Counted from the stretch's first letter, positions 8,512 through 17,119 are shown. The stretch is 34,381 nt of DNA from UBA4719 sp038249115 (GCA_038249115.1 JBBRWQ010000028.1:1-34381); one strand, 5' to 3'. Translations and numbers: made by a program. The notes: generated by a model from the letters alone, not told the origin.

Positions 8512-9222
8512 TCAGCTCGACTCGGGTGGCAGGCGCAGGACGTAGCCGACGCCGCGCCTGGTCTGGATCAGCGCAGGCTCCTCGACGTCGATCTTGCGCC
8601 GCAGGTAGGAGATGTAGGACTCGACGATGCCCGACTGGCCGCGGAAGTCGTAGTCCCAGACGTGGTCGAGGATCTGGGTCTTGGACAGGACCCTGTTCGG
8701 GTTCAGCATGAGGTAGCGCAGCAGCTTGAACTCGGTCGGGGAGATCTCGATGGCGCGCTTGCCCCGTCGGACCTCGTGGGAGTCCTCGTCGAGCTCGAGG
8801 TCGTGGAAGCGCAAGACAGCGCCGTCGTCGTCGATGACCCCTCTGGTCCGTCGTAGCACCGCACGGATCCGGGCAATGACCTCTTCGAGGCTGAACGGCT
8901 TGGTGACGTAGTCGTCGCCGCCGACGGTCAGCCCCTTGATCTTGTCCTCGAGCGAGTCTCGGGCGGTGACGAACACGATGGGCAGCACCCGTCCGGAGTC
9001 GCGCAGCTTGCGGGTGACGGTGAAACCATCCATGTCCGGCAGCATGACGTCGAGCACGACCAGGTCCGGCTGATGGGTGGCCGCCTGTTTGAGGGCTGTT
9101 GCGCCATCGGCGGCCACGTGCACCTCGAACCCGGCAAAACGCAGCGAGGTGGCGAGCAGCTCGCGGATGTTGGGCTCGTCCTCGACGACGAGGAGCTTGG
9201 CCTCGGCTGTGCTGGTGGTCAC
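8512..9222 (-). CDS. OmpR/PhoB-family response regulator
   Basis: A 236-residue regulator. The receiver domain (about 9-122) has phospho-acceptor Asp58 in VVLDVMLPDMDG, the acidic pair EDE near residues 14-16, and Lys in VTKPFS. The C-terminal winged-helix domain carries PTEFKLLRYLM and SYISYLRRKI and ends RRGVGYVLRLP. The output domain resembles TrcR/TcrX-type mycobacterial regulators more than MprA, while the gene order matches mprAB-pepD. The start is GTG at 9222; ribosome binding is weak. It is the first gene of a regulator-kinase-protease operon running leftward. Candidate autoregulatory repeats lie about 30-60 bp upstream. Confidence 0.94.
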   Translation of the reverse strand: MTTSTAEAKLLVVEDEPNIRELLATSLRFAGFEVHVAADGATALKQAATHQPDLVVLDVMLPDMDGFTVTRKLRDSGRVLPIVFVTARDSLEDKIKGLTVGGDDYVTKPFSLEEVIARIRAVLRRTRGVIDDDGAVLRFHDLELDEDSHEVRRGKRAIEISPTEFKLLRYLMLNPNRVLSKTQILDHVWDYDFRGQSGIVESYISYLRRKIDVEEPALIQTRRGVGYVLRLPPESS

Positions 9223-9253
9223 ACCGCAAGTCTGTATGCCGTGTCTGGGAGTT

Positions 9254-9283
9254 TCCTGTGAATGTCCTGCGTAGATCCAGGAC
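9254..9283 (-). promoter_or_regulatory. CAGGA direct repeats upstream of the response regulator
   Basis: On the minus strand CAGGA occurs twice with six bases between (9269-9265 and 9258-9254), one helical turn apart. An inverted copy, GTCCTG-N8-CAGGAC (9264-9283), overlaps. OmpR-family regulators bind direct repeats of this spacing, so this is a candidate autoregulatory site. Function is inferred. Confidence 0.35.
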
Positions 9284-9310
9284 CGGGTACGGCGGCCGGT
9301 TGGCGGCGGG

Positions 9311-10969
9311 TTATTCGCCGGGTGCCCCGGGCGGGGTCAGCACGTCGTCAGCATCGACGATCCGGTAGGAGTAGCCCTGTTCGGCCAGGAATCGCTGCCG
9401 ATGGGCGGCGAAGTCGGCGTCGACGGTGTCGCGTGAGACCACGCTGTAGAAGTGAGCCGTGCGCCCGTCGCCTTTTGGTCGCAGGATCCGTCCCAGCCGC
9501 TGGGCCTCCTCTTGCCGGGAGCCGAAGGTCCCCGACACCTGGATGGCGATACTGGCCTCGGGCAGGTCGATCGAGAAGTTGGCGACCTTGCTGACCACCA
9601 GCAGGTCGACCTCGCCGGTGCGGAACTGCTGGAAGAGCTTCTGTCGCTCTGCAACAGTCGTCTTGCCGGTAATCAGGTCGGCGTTCAGACGCTCGGCCAG
9701 CGTGTCGAGCTGGTCGAGGTACTGGCCGATCACCAGCGTCGGCTCGCCGGCGTGCTTGTTGACCAGCGCCTCGACGATCTGGTTCTTGGAGGTGCTGGTC
9801 GACGCCAGCCGGTAGCGGTCCTCGGGCTCGGCCATCGCGTAGCTCATCCGCTCGGCGTCCGGAAGGGTGATCCGGACCTCGATGCAGTCGGCCGGCGCGA
9901 TGTATCCCTGGGCTTCGATGTCCTTCCAGGGGGCGTCGAAACGCTTGGGACCGATCAGGCTGAAGACGTCGGCCTCTCGCCCGTCCTCACGAACCAGTGT
10001 TGCGGTCAGGCCCAGCCTGCGTCGCGACTGCAGGTCGGCGGTCATCCGGAAGATGGGTGCCGGAAGCAGATGGACCTCGTCGTAGATGATCAGCCCCCAG
10101 TTGCGGGCATCGAGCAGGTCGAGGTGGGTGTAAACGCCTTTGCGCCGGGTCGTCATCACCTGGTAGGTGGCGATGGTGACCGGGCGGATCTCCTTGCGGG
10201 AACCGGAGTACTCGCCGATCTCGTCCTCGGTCAGGCTGGTGCGGTTGAGCAGCTCGTCGCGCCATTGGCGGGCGGCCACGGTGTTGGTGACCAGGATCAG
10301 CGTGGTCGCGCTGGCCCGGGCCATCGCCGCGGCGCCGACCAGAGTCTTGCCCGCGCCACACGGCAGCACCACGACCCCTGACCCGCCGTGCCAGAAGCCG
10401 TCGACGGCTTGTTCTTGATAGGGGCGGAGGCCCCAGTCGTCCAGGACGAGCGAGATCGGGTGCGCCTCGCCGTCGACATAGCCGGCGAGGTCCTCGGCCG
10501 GCCAGCCGATCTTCAGCAGCTGCTGCTTGAGCTGACCGCGCTCCGACGGGTGAACCAGGACGCTGGAGTCGTCCAGCCTTTCGCCCAGTAGTGGTTGGAT
10601 TCTCTTGTGCCGCAGCACTTCTTCGAGCACTGGACGGTCGGTGCTGTGAAGGATGAGCCGATCGCCGTCCTTCTCCAGGGTGAGCCGGCCGTAGCGGTCC
10701 ATCGTGTCGGCGACGTCCACGAGCAGGGAGTGCGGCACGGCGTAGCGGCTGAAGTTGATGAGGGTGTTGATGACCTGTTCGGCGTCGTGTCCGGCGGCGC
10801 GGGCATTCCACAGACCGAGCGGAGTCAACCGATAGGTGTGGACGTGCTCAGGCGCGCGCTCCAGCTCCGCGAACGGTGCGATGGCCCGGCGAGCCGCCTC
10901 GGCGTCAGGGTGGTCGACCTCGAGCAGCAGCGTCTTGTCGCTCTGAACGATCAGGGGTCCGTCAGCCAT
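9311..10969 (-). CDS. XPB/Rad25-type superfamily 2 DNA repair helicase
   Basis: A 552-residue 3'-5' helicase of the XPB (ERCC3) family, a dsDNA unwinding or translocating ATPase linked to nucleotide excision repair. The N-terminal damage-recognition-like region (about 1-170) precedes helicase domain 1 with Walker A PCGAGKT (Lys208), IIYDEVHLLP (DEVH box) and GLTATLVRED, which includes the RED motif typical of XPB. Helicase domain 2 has TLVIGQYLDQL, LLVVSKVANFSIDLP and EEAQRLGRILRPK. Length is normal for bacterial XPB. The ATG at 10969 has no clear ribosome binding site. Its usual partner, a long helicase-associated protein, lies about 2 kb away at 13088-15379, here separated by three other genes. 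Confidence 0.94.
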   Translation of the reverse strand: MADGPLIVQSDKTLLLEVDHPDAEAARRAIAPFAELERAPEHVHTYRLTPLGLWNARAAGHDAEQVINTLINFSRYAVPHSLLVDVADTMDRYGRLTLEKDGDRLILHSTDRPVLEEVLRHKRIQPLLGERLDDSSVLVHPSERGQLKQQLLKIGWPAEDLAGYVDGEAHPISLVLDDWGLRPYQEQAVDGFWHGGSGVVVLPCGAGKTLVGAAAMARASATTLILVTNTVAARQWRDELLNRTSLTEDEIGEYSGSRKEIRPVTIATYQVMTTRRKGVYTHLDLLDARNWGLIIYDEVHLLPAPIFRMTADLQSRRRLGLTATLVREDGREADVFSLIGPKRFDAPWKDIEAQGYIAPADCIEVRITLPDAERMSYAMAEPEDRYRLASTSTSKNQIVEALVNKHAGEPTLVIGQYLDQLDTLAERLNADLITGKTTVAERQKLFQQFRTGEVDLLVVSKVANFSIDLPEASIAIQVSGTFGSRQEEAQRLGRILRPKGDGRTAHFYSVVSRDTVDADFAAHRQRFLAEQGYSYRIVDADDVLTPPGAPGE

Positions 10970-11029
10970 GGTGTGTGCGTCAACGCGATCTCGAGTAGGA
11001 GTGTTCCATGCCGCCAGCGATGGTGACGA

Positions 11030-11632
11030 TCAGTAGCCGGTGTTGAAGTCGCCCGAGCTGCCGCCGCTGAAGGCGATCAGGCCGATGACGGCGATGATGG
11101 CCAAGAGGACGACGACACCTGCGTTGACCGCCAGGACGATCCAGCCAGTCCTGGATTTCTTGCGCGACCCGACGGGGTCAGTGCTGTTGGACGTCAGCGC
11201 CATGATGCCGAAGATGAGGCTTGGGATGCCGATGACACAGGTGGTCATCGTGGCCAGCCCGGACACGATGGTCAGGATGATGGCGGACGTGTTGCTCGGA
11301 ACCGTGGGTGCACCAGTTGCGTAGTACTGCTGGCCGTATCCAGGGGGCTGCTGGCCGTAGGGCGGCGCCGGGTACTGCTGGCCATATGTCGGGGCCTGCT
11401 GGGCGTAGGGGTTGTTCACTGGTGGGGGAGACGGCGGAACTGCCTGTGGAGCGGCGGCCGGCTGCTGGCCATCCGGGTAGGCCTGGCCAGGAGGAGTCGG
11501 TGGCGCGGGGACCGCCGCGGTGGGGTCGACCCAGACAGGTGCGGTCGGGTCGCTGAAGTCCGATCCGGAGACCTGGTCCTGGACCTGGTCAGGATCGGGC
11601 TGCTGTTTCCCGTCGCCGGTTGGCTCGCTCAT
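11030..11632 (-). CDS. Proline/tyrosine/glutamine-rich DUF4190-type membrane protein
   Basis: A 200-residue protein. Residues 1-110 are low-complexity and rich in Pro, Gln, Tyr and Ala, with repeated YGQQ and PPYGQQP units. Two membrane helices follow, about 118-147 and 164-190, separated by a short charged turn (SRKKSRTG). This layout is that of DUF4190 proteins, which have no assigned biochemical role; the N-terminal tail is probably cytoplasmic. The ATG at 11632 is chosen because GGGAGAGG lies six bases upstream. It is divergent from the HMG-CoA lyase gene. Confidence 0.8.
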   Translation of the reverse strand: MSEPTGDGKQQPDPDQVQDQVSGSDFSDPTAPVWVDPTAAVPAPPTPPGQAYPDGQQPAAAPQAVPPSPPPVNNPYAQQAPTYGQQYPAPPYGQQPPGYGQQYYATGAPTVPSNTSAIILTIVSGLATMTTCVIGIPSLIFGIMALTSNSTDPVGSRKKSRTGWIVLAVNAGVVVLLAIIAVIGLIAFSGGSSGDFNTGY

Positions 11633-11701
11633 GCGCTGCCTCTCCCGTGTCATTTGGCCCGTTCTCAAGCCGTGGTTGACAAGATACCAACCGTGCGGCC
11701 G

Positions 11702-11720
11702 CATCGCCGCCGTGGCGATG
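11702..11720. promoter_or_regulatory. Palindrome in the divergent DUF4190/HMG-CoA lyase intergenic region
   Basis: CATCGCC (11702-11708) and GGCGATG (11714-11720) form a perfect 7-bp inverted repeat with a five-base spacer, placed between two divergent genes. A nearby TTGACA lies at 11676-11681, but no well-spaced -10 was found. It is an operator candidate only. Confidence 0.3.
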
Positions 11721-11773
11721 GTGGTGCGATGTCGCTAACTGAGACGATAAGGGCCGCCACAGGGAGGCAGCAC

Positions 11774-12712
11774 ATGCGAGGACCGCAGCGTGAAACTCAG
11801 ACCGGTATGCCCGGGCAGGTCACCATCTACGAGGTCGGACCCCGCGACGGGTTGCAGAACGAGAAGACAGTCGTGCCGGTTGAGGTGAAGGCTGAGTTCG
11901 TCCGACGCCTCGTTGCAGCCGGGCTCGACACGGTTGAGACGACCTCGTTCGTACCGCCCGGATGGGTTCCCCAGCTCGCCGACTCATCGGCCTTGCTGGC
12001 TCTGCTCGGTGACGTCGGTCGTGGTCGCAACAGGCCGGTGCTCGTCCCCAACGAGCGCGGTCTGGACGCAGCGCTCGCTCAAGGTGTCCAGGCGGTAGCA
12101 GTCTTCGGTAGCGCCACGGCGACCTTCGCGCGCAAGAACCTGAACCGCACCGTGGACGAGGCGATCGCGATGTTCGCTCCGGTCGTGGCGCGAGCCCGCG
12201 GCGAAGGTCTGTGGGTCCGCGCATACGTCTCGATGTGCTTCGGCGACCCGTGGGAGGGTGACGTTCCCATCGACCAGGTCGTGGCGGTCGCCTCCCGCAT
12301 GATGGACCTCGGCTGTGACCAGCTCAGCCTGGGCGACACCATTGGCACGGGCACGACCGGGCACGTTCACCGGCTGCTGGATGCCTTGGACGCCAAGGGA
12401 ATCGGCGTTGATCGTATCGCTGTGCACTTCCATGACACCTATGGCCAGGCGCTCGCCAACACCATGGCCGCGCTGGCTCACGGAGTAACCGTCGTCGATG
12501 CCTCGACGGGGGGGCTGGGCGGGTGCCCCTATGCGAAGAGCGCGACCGGAAACCTCGCGACGGAAGATCTCATCTGGGCTCTCGACGGGCTGGGGATCGA
12601 GACGGGGGTTGACCTCGAGGCACTGGTGGAGACCAGTGTCTGGATGTCAAAGAAACTGGGGCGGCCATCGTCATCGCGGGTCGTCAAGGCGCTGGCAGGT
12701 GTCGATGCCTGA
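11774..12712 (+). CDS. Hydroxymethylglutaryl-CoA lyase
   Basis: A 312-residue TIM-barrel lyase that splits 3-hydroxy-3-methylglutaryl-CoA into acetoacetate and acetyl-CoA, the last step of leucine breakdown. Visible motifs are GPRDGLQNE near the start (catalytic Arg), SLGDTIGTGT, the metal-binding HFHDTYGQALAN, and the signature GGLGGCPYAKSATGN with catalytic Cys251. The ATG at 11774 is chosen because GGGAGG lies six bases upstream; longer in-frame starts lack such a site. It overlaps the next gene by eight bases. The acyl-CoA synthetase at 15479 may act in related acyl-CoA metabolism. Confidence 0.94.
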   Translation: MRGPQRETQTGMPGQVTIYEVGPRDGLQNEKTVVPVEVKAEFVRRLVAAGLDTVETTSFVPPGWVPQLADSSALLALLGDVGRGRNRPVLVPNERGLDAALAQGVQAVAVFGSATATFARKNLNRTVDEAIAMFAPVVARARGEGLWVRAYVSMCFGDPWEGDVPIDQVVAVASRMMDLGCDQLSLGDTIGTGTTGHVHRLLDALDAKGIGVDRIAVHFHDTYGQALANTMAALAHGVTVVDASTGGLGGCPYAKSATGNLATEDLIWALDGLGIETGVDLEALVETSVWMSKKLGRPSSSRVVKALAGVDA

Positions 12713-13067
12713 CCCGACGCCGACCGGCCCGACGCCGACTGACCCAGCGCCAGGCACAGGGTTGAGGGGCTTCTTGGCCCGCCGGGCTGAGACCATGTTG
12801 CGCAAGCCCGGTCGAGCGGCGGCGGCGCTGACCGAGCCCGGTGAGAGCCAGGTGGTTCTTCAGCTGATCGGACCCCGGCCGATCCACGTGATTGCGATCA
12901 TCAGTCAGGCCACCGGCCTCGACCTCGTGTCCGCCAGCAACCTTGCCAACGATGCCCCCGTGGTGGTGGTGTCCGGGATCAGTGAGGCAAGCGCTGACCG
13001 CGTGGTCCAGCGTCTGGAAAAGGCTGGGGCGAAAGCCGTTGCAGGAGAGGCGTATCGGTCGGACTAG
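12705..13067 (+). CDS. Stand-alone ribosomal L7/L12 C-terminal-domain-like protein
   Basis: A 120-residue protein. After a Pro/Thr-rich start and a basic segment (about 20-45), residues about 48-115 follow the fold pattern of the L7/L12 C-terminal domain: VVLQLIGPRPIHVIAIISQATGL, then DLVSASNLANDAP, then GISEASADRVVQRLEKAGAKA. The N-terminal dimerisation domain that anchors L7/L12 to the ribosome is absent. The lysines and arginine that L7/L12 uses around its factor-binding helices are largely replaced. It is therefore not the ribosomal stalk protein itself. The ATG at 12705 overlaps the HMG-CoA lyase stop, suggesting coupled translation. Function is unknown. Confidence 0.78.
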   Translation: MPDPTPTGPTPTDPAPGTGLRGFLARRAETMLRKPGRAAAALTEPGESQVVLQLIGPRPIHVIAIISQATGLDLVSASNLANDAPVVVVSGISEASADRVVQRLEKAGAKAVAGEAYRSD

Positions 13068-13087
13068 ATAGTGGCAGGGTCGAGCGG

Positions 13088-15379
13088 TCAGCTGATCGCC
13101 GCACCGGTGATCCGATGGATTGACAAGGCGCGCTCGACATTGGATCCCTCGATCGACCCATAGGCACGGCCGCCCTCGATTCGTTTGGGGTAGAACAGCA
13201 GTCGCGTTGTACGCCCGTCGGCGTCGGCGTAGCCGATCCAGAGTCCGACGTTGTCGCCCGCCGCCTCCCGAAGGAGCGCCAGGGCGACAGCTGGCTCTGT
13301 GGACGGCAAGCGGGGACCGGGCTGGGACTGTTCGCGTGCCCGCTCGTACGCCGCTGACTCCTCCCCCGCGCGCAGCGCCGAGATGAGCGTCTTGGTCAGC
13401 TCGTCGTCGACGAGCGACGTGACAACGGACGAGGTCAAAGGTCGTCGGGCAGGGGAGCGGTGTTGTGCGATGACAGGGACCATGACGCCGCCGTCTGTCG
13501 CCTCGGCAATGGGCGCAAAGCCGTTCTCTCGCAACATCTCCAGGACAACCATCGTGTGTGCTGGCGATACGACGACGGTTGGCGCGACCCGCCGCAGCTG
13601 CAGCGCCGCCAGCTCGCGATCGGCCAGCATGCTGTCAAGTACTGCCGAGTCGTCGCTGCGGATGTAGGCCGACACCGAGCCCACGCGGGTCTGGCCGTGG
13701 CGCCGGGCGATATCGCCTACGAGGTACTCGAGCGGCTGCGGCACCGGCGTTCGGCTGGCGTCCTGCAACGCGGTGAGAACCTCGGCAGACGACCATCCCG
13801 CGTCGAGGGCCCGGCGAACACTCTCGGGGGAGAAGCGGTACACCGTCGCCCCACCTCGCGACTCGACGTCGGCGACCAGGCGCATGAACTTGGCGAGGCT
13901 GCCTTCGAGTCGTCCTGGCGCGACCGCGGTCAGGTCTGCCTGCAACAGGACGTGCTCGACCGGCGAGGGCAGGTGGCTGCTGATCGACTCCTCGGCGGCG
14001 GACGTGCTGGCAGTGGTTTCCGAGAGGAGATGTCCTGCGGTGCTGAGTGCTCCGCGTCCGGTTATCCCAAGCCACTCGGCCTCGCGAAGCACCGCGGCAG
14101 TGACCGTGTCTATGATCTCGCCCCGGCGCATGGGTCTGCGCCACCGGATGCGTTCACTCAAGGTGGCTGAGTCAGGTGCCTGGCCTTCGGGCAGTGCTGC
14201 CAGCTCGGCCAAGATGTCGCCGCGCAGCTGTCGCATGGGCGGATAGGCGACGGCCCCACTGAGTGCGTTGATGGGGCTGCCGCCGCCCGTGGCGATCGTG
14301 CCGACGAGGTGTGGCGCGCGGCCCGACGCCAGCCACGCGAGGGCGAGCCTGGCCCATCGGTGTGCGGACGGTCGTTGTTGCCAGTCGTCGTAGCCGGGGG
14401 TCGGGGCCCACACCGGCTCGACTGATGCGTCATCCCCCAAGAGGCCTGCGGCATAAGCAGTTTCGACAACAAAGGCAGCATGCGGCGCATCAACATCGAG
14501 GACGATCGACAGATGCTTGAAGTCCCGGGCTGAGAGCCCCCCCGCTCGCAGGACTCTCGGTGGACGGGGACCCCAGTCTGCTGCGACCTCGTCCACGAGA
14601 CCGAGCAGCTCTGAGGCCTGGCCCCCAGCGGCTGCATCCACCGAGGACTGTTCGTGGACATTGACGGTCAGCTCTGGGGCGGTCAAGGCGATCTCACGGT
14701 GCAGCCGGCCCCGGCGCAACCGGAGTGCGACTTCGCGGGGTAGCACGACGTGGTCGGCAGACAGCGCGCACATCAGCTGGTGGGACAGCAGCCACGCGCC
14801 GATCGAGGCCAGGGGGCCGTCGGGTGACAGGGTGCCGACCGGCGGTCCCCAGGTGAGCTTCTCCAGGATGCTTCGGGCGTCAGGCGGGGCTGAGGCGATG
14901 ACAGCGTCGAGCGCCTCTGGTGACGCGTAGGAGGCCGGCGTTGAGCCGCGCAGGTCGGCAATGCCCGGACCAAGACCCGCCGGATGCGGACCGAGCACCT
15001 CGGCGACCGCACGCACGACGTGGTGTTGGTCGCTGCTGCGCCAGATCAGCCCTCGATCCCAAAGGTCGCTGACGAACCCGTCGAGGTTCCGGGCCGCCCG
15101 GCCGAGCAGTGCTGATGTCTGGTCGAGGTCGACGGGATCGCCGGTGACGACGAGCGCCTCGAGGACCTGCAGATGGCCACGGTCGAGCCCGTCCAGGGCC
15201 CGCTGAACGCTGGAGCGCGTGCTGGCCCGAGCAGCCAGCGACGTCAGATCGCTCGGAGCCGGCCGGGCCAGGTCGGGTCGGCGGCGGACCAGTGTCCGGA
15301 GCTGTTCGTCGCTTCGGCTGCGTACGTCGTCTGCGAGGCTTCTGACGATGATGGGTGGTCGGGACAGGGACGCGGACAC
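13088..15379 (-). CDS. Helicase-associated protein, XPB/Ssl2 N-terminal-like domain (XPB accessory)
   Basis: A roughly 763-residue actinobacterial protein of the Helicase_C_3/XPB-Ssl2 N-terminal-like family. The diagnostic stretch VLLQADLTAVAPG, DVESRGGATVYRFSPESVRRALDAGW and SRTPVPQPLEYLV lies around residues 480-590. No Walker motifs are visible, so it is not a helicase by itself. Genes of this family commonly sit beside XPB helicases; here that helicase is at 9311-10969. The GTG at 15379 is chosen because the family starts near SLADDVRSRSDEQL and a TACCGT -10 element lies seven bases upstream, giving a leaderless message. A longer reading frame reaches 15487. A role in DNA repair is inferred from the family. 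Confidence 0.85.
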   Translation of the reverse strand: MSASLSRPPIIVRSLADDVRSRSDEQLRTLVRRRPDLARPAPSDLTSLAARASTRSSVQRALDGLDRGHLQVLEALVVTGDPVDLDQTSALLGRAARNLDGFVSDLWDRGLIWRSSDQHHVVRAVAEVLGPHPAGLGPGIADLRGSTPASYASPEALDAVIASAPPDARSILEKLTWGPPVGTLSPDGPLASIGAWLLSHQLMCALSADHVVLPREVALRLRRGRLHREIALTAPELTVNVHEQSSVDAAAGGQASELLGLVDEVAADWGPRPPRVLRAGGLSARDFKHLSIVLDVDAPHAAFVVETAYAAGLLGDDASVEPVWAPTPGYDDWQQRPSAHRWARLALAWLASGRAPHLVGTIATGGGSPINALSGAVAYPPMRQLRGDILAELAALPEGQAPDSATLSERIRWRRPMRRGEIIDTVTAAVLREAEWLGITGRGALSTAGHLLSETTASTSAAEESISSHLPSPVEHVLLQADLTAVAPGRLEGSLAKFMRLVADVESRGGATVYRFSPESVRRALDAGWSSAEVLTALQDASRTPVPQPLEYLVGDIARRHGQTRVGSVSAYIRSDDSAVLDSMLADRELAALQLRRVAPTVVVSPAHTMVVLEMLRENGFAPIAEATDGGVMVPVIAQHRSPARRPLTSSVVTSLVDDELTKTLISALRAGEESAAYERAREQSQPGPRLPSTEPAVALALLREAAGDNVGLWIGYADADGRTTRLLFYPKRIEGGRAYGSIEGSNVERALSIHRITGAAIS

Positions 15380-15386
15380 ACCCCAT

Positions 15387-15392
15387 ACGGTA
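15387..15392 (-). promoter_or_regulatory. -10 element for the helicase-associated gene (leaderless)
   Basis: TACCGT on the minus strand lies seven bases before the GTG at 15379. This matches the TANNNT-to-start spacing of actinobacterial leaderless messages. No clear -35 is seen. Confidence 0.45.
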
Positions 15393-15478
15393 GTTGGCTT
15401 GGGCACGTTTGCTTGCCGCCCGGCGGCTTGGTAGCGAGGATGGGCGCAAACCACGTCACCCAAAGCGGAGGAACTGTG

Positions 15479-17119
15479 ATGGCCCAAGCGCTCTCGTCGT
15501 ACGGCTCAGGAACCTCCGAGTCGCCCTTGCTGGGTGACACGATCGGCGACAATCTGGTGCGAACTGTCCTGCGCCTCCCGGACGGCGAGGCCTTGGTCGA
15601 TGTGCCCAGCGGTCGCCGCTGGACGTACGCCGCTTTCGATGCCGATGTCAACGGACTGGCCCTGGGCCTGCTGGCGGGTGGCATCGAGGCCGGCGACCGG
15701 ATCGGCGTCTGGTCCCCGAACTGTCCCGAGTGGACTCTGCTTCAGTACGCCACGGCAAAGGTCGGCGCGGTGCTGGTCAACGTCAACCCGGCCTATCGCA
15801 GCCACGAGCTGGCCTATGTCGTGGGGCAGTCGGGCATGCGGATGCTGGTCAGTGCCGTTCAGCACAAGACGTCGGACTACCGAGCCATGATCGACGGGGT
15901 GCGAGCGCAGTGCCAGGACCTTCGTGACGTCGTCTACATCGGCGAGGACAGCTGGGATCAGCTGGTGGCAGCGGGGAGTGAAGCCTCCCTGGATCAGCTG
16001 GCCGAGCGGATGGCGACGCTGAGCTGCGATGACGCCATCAACATCCAGTACACCTCCGGCACGACGGGGTTCCCCAAGGGCGCCACGCTGAGCCACCACA
16101 ACATCCTCAACAACGGCTTCTTCGTCGGCGAGCTCGTGGGCTACACCGAGCGTGACCGGATCTGCCTGCCCGTGCCCTTCTACCACTGCTTCGGGATGGT
16201 CATGGGCAACTTGGCAGCCACCAGCCATGGCGCCTGCATGGTGATTCCCGCGCCTGCGTTTGACCCTGGTGCGACCCTCCAAGCCGTTGAGCAGGAACGG
16301 TGTACGAGCCTGTATGGAGTCCCAACGATGTTCATCGCCGAGCTGGCGCTGGAAGACTTTGTGGCATACGACCTTTCGTCGCTGCGCACCGGGATCATGG
16401 CGGGCTCGCCCTGTCCCGTCGAGGTGATGAAGCGGGTGATCGCCGAGATGAACATGTCCGAGGTCGCCATCGCCTACGGGATGACCGAGACCTCACCGGT
16501 CTCCACCATGACCCGGGCGGACGACGACCTCGCGCGCAGGACGGAGACTGTTGGCGGGGTGATGCCGCACCTTGAGGTCAAGGTCGTCGACCCCTACACC
16601 GGGCGAACTGTCCCGCGCGGCGAGACGGGCGAGCTGTGCACCCGCGGCTACAGCGTCATGCTCGGCTACTGGGAGCAGCCGGACAAGACGGCTGAGGCGA
16701 TCGATGCCGCGCGCTGGATGCACACCGGCGACCTGGCCACGATGGACGACGGCGGCTATCTGTCGGTCGTCGGGCGGATCAAGGACATGGTGATCCGCGG
16801 TGGCGAGAACGTCTATCCGCGTGAGATCGAGGAGTTCCTGTACAGCCATCCGGACATCGCCGATGTGCAGGTCATCGGAGTCCCCGACGCGAAATATGGC
16901 GAGGAGCTGATGGCCTGGGTCGTGATGCGTCCGGGCGCCGAGCCGTTGACGACGCAGGCAGTTCGCGCGTTCTGCGACGGCAAGCTCGCGCACTACAAGG
17001 TGCCTCGCTATGTACATGTCGTGGACGGGTTCCCGATGACGGTGACCGGCAAGATCCGCAAGGTGGAGATGCGTGAGAAGTCCGTGGAGTTCCTCGGCCT
17101 CGCGGACACGAGTTCCTAG
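15479..17119 (+). CDS. Medium/long-chain acyl-CoA synthetase (AMP-binding, ACSF2/FadD35-like)
   Basis: A 546-residue adenylate-forming ligase that activates a fatty acid to acyl-AMP and then acyl-CoA. The P-loop YTSGTTGFPKG lies near residues 192-202, the A5 motif YGMTETSPVS near 338, the A7-A8 region MHTGDLATMDDGGYLSVVGRIKDMVIRGGENVYP near 415-448, and the catalytic lysine in GKIRK near 524. The overall pattern is of the ACSF2/FadD35 branch; chain length cannot be fixed from sequence. The ATG at 15479 is chosen because GGAGG ends seven bases upstream. It is divergent from the helicase-associated gene. It may feed beta-oxidation, and the HMG-CoA lyase nearby fits acyl-CoA catabolism. Confidence 0.93.
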   Translation: MAQALSSYGSGTSESPLLGDTIGDNLVRTVLRLPDGEALVDVPSGRRWTYAAFDADVNGLALGLLAGGIEAGDRIGVWSPNCPEWTLLQYATAKVGAVLVNVNPAYRSHELAYVVGQSGMRMLVSAVQHKTSDYRAMIDGVRAQCQDLRDVVYIGEDSWDQLVAAGSEASLDQLAERMATLSCDDAINIQYTSGTTGFPKGATLSHHNILNNGFFVGELVGYTERDRICLPVPFYHCFGMVMGNLAATSHGACMVIPAPAFDPGATLQAVEQERCTSLYGVPTMFIAELALEDFVAYDLSSLRTGIMAGSPCPVEVMKRVIAEMNMSEVAIAYGMTETSPVSTMTRADDDLARRTETVGGVMPHLEVKVVDPYTGRTVPRGETGELCTRGYSVMLGYWEQPDKTAEAIDAARWMHTGDLATMDDGGYLSVVGRIKDMVIRGGENVYPREIEEFLYSHPDIADVQVIGVPDAKYGEELMAWVVMRPGAEPLTTQAVRAFCDGKLAHYKVPRYVHVVDGFPMTVTGKIRKVEMREKSVEFLGLADTSS

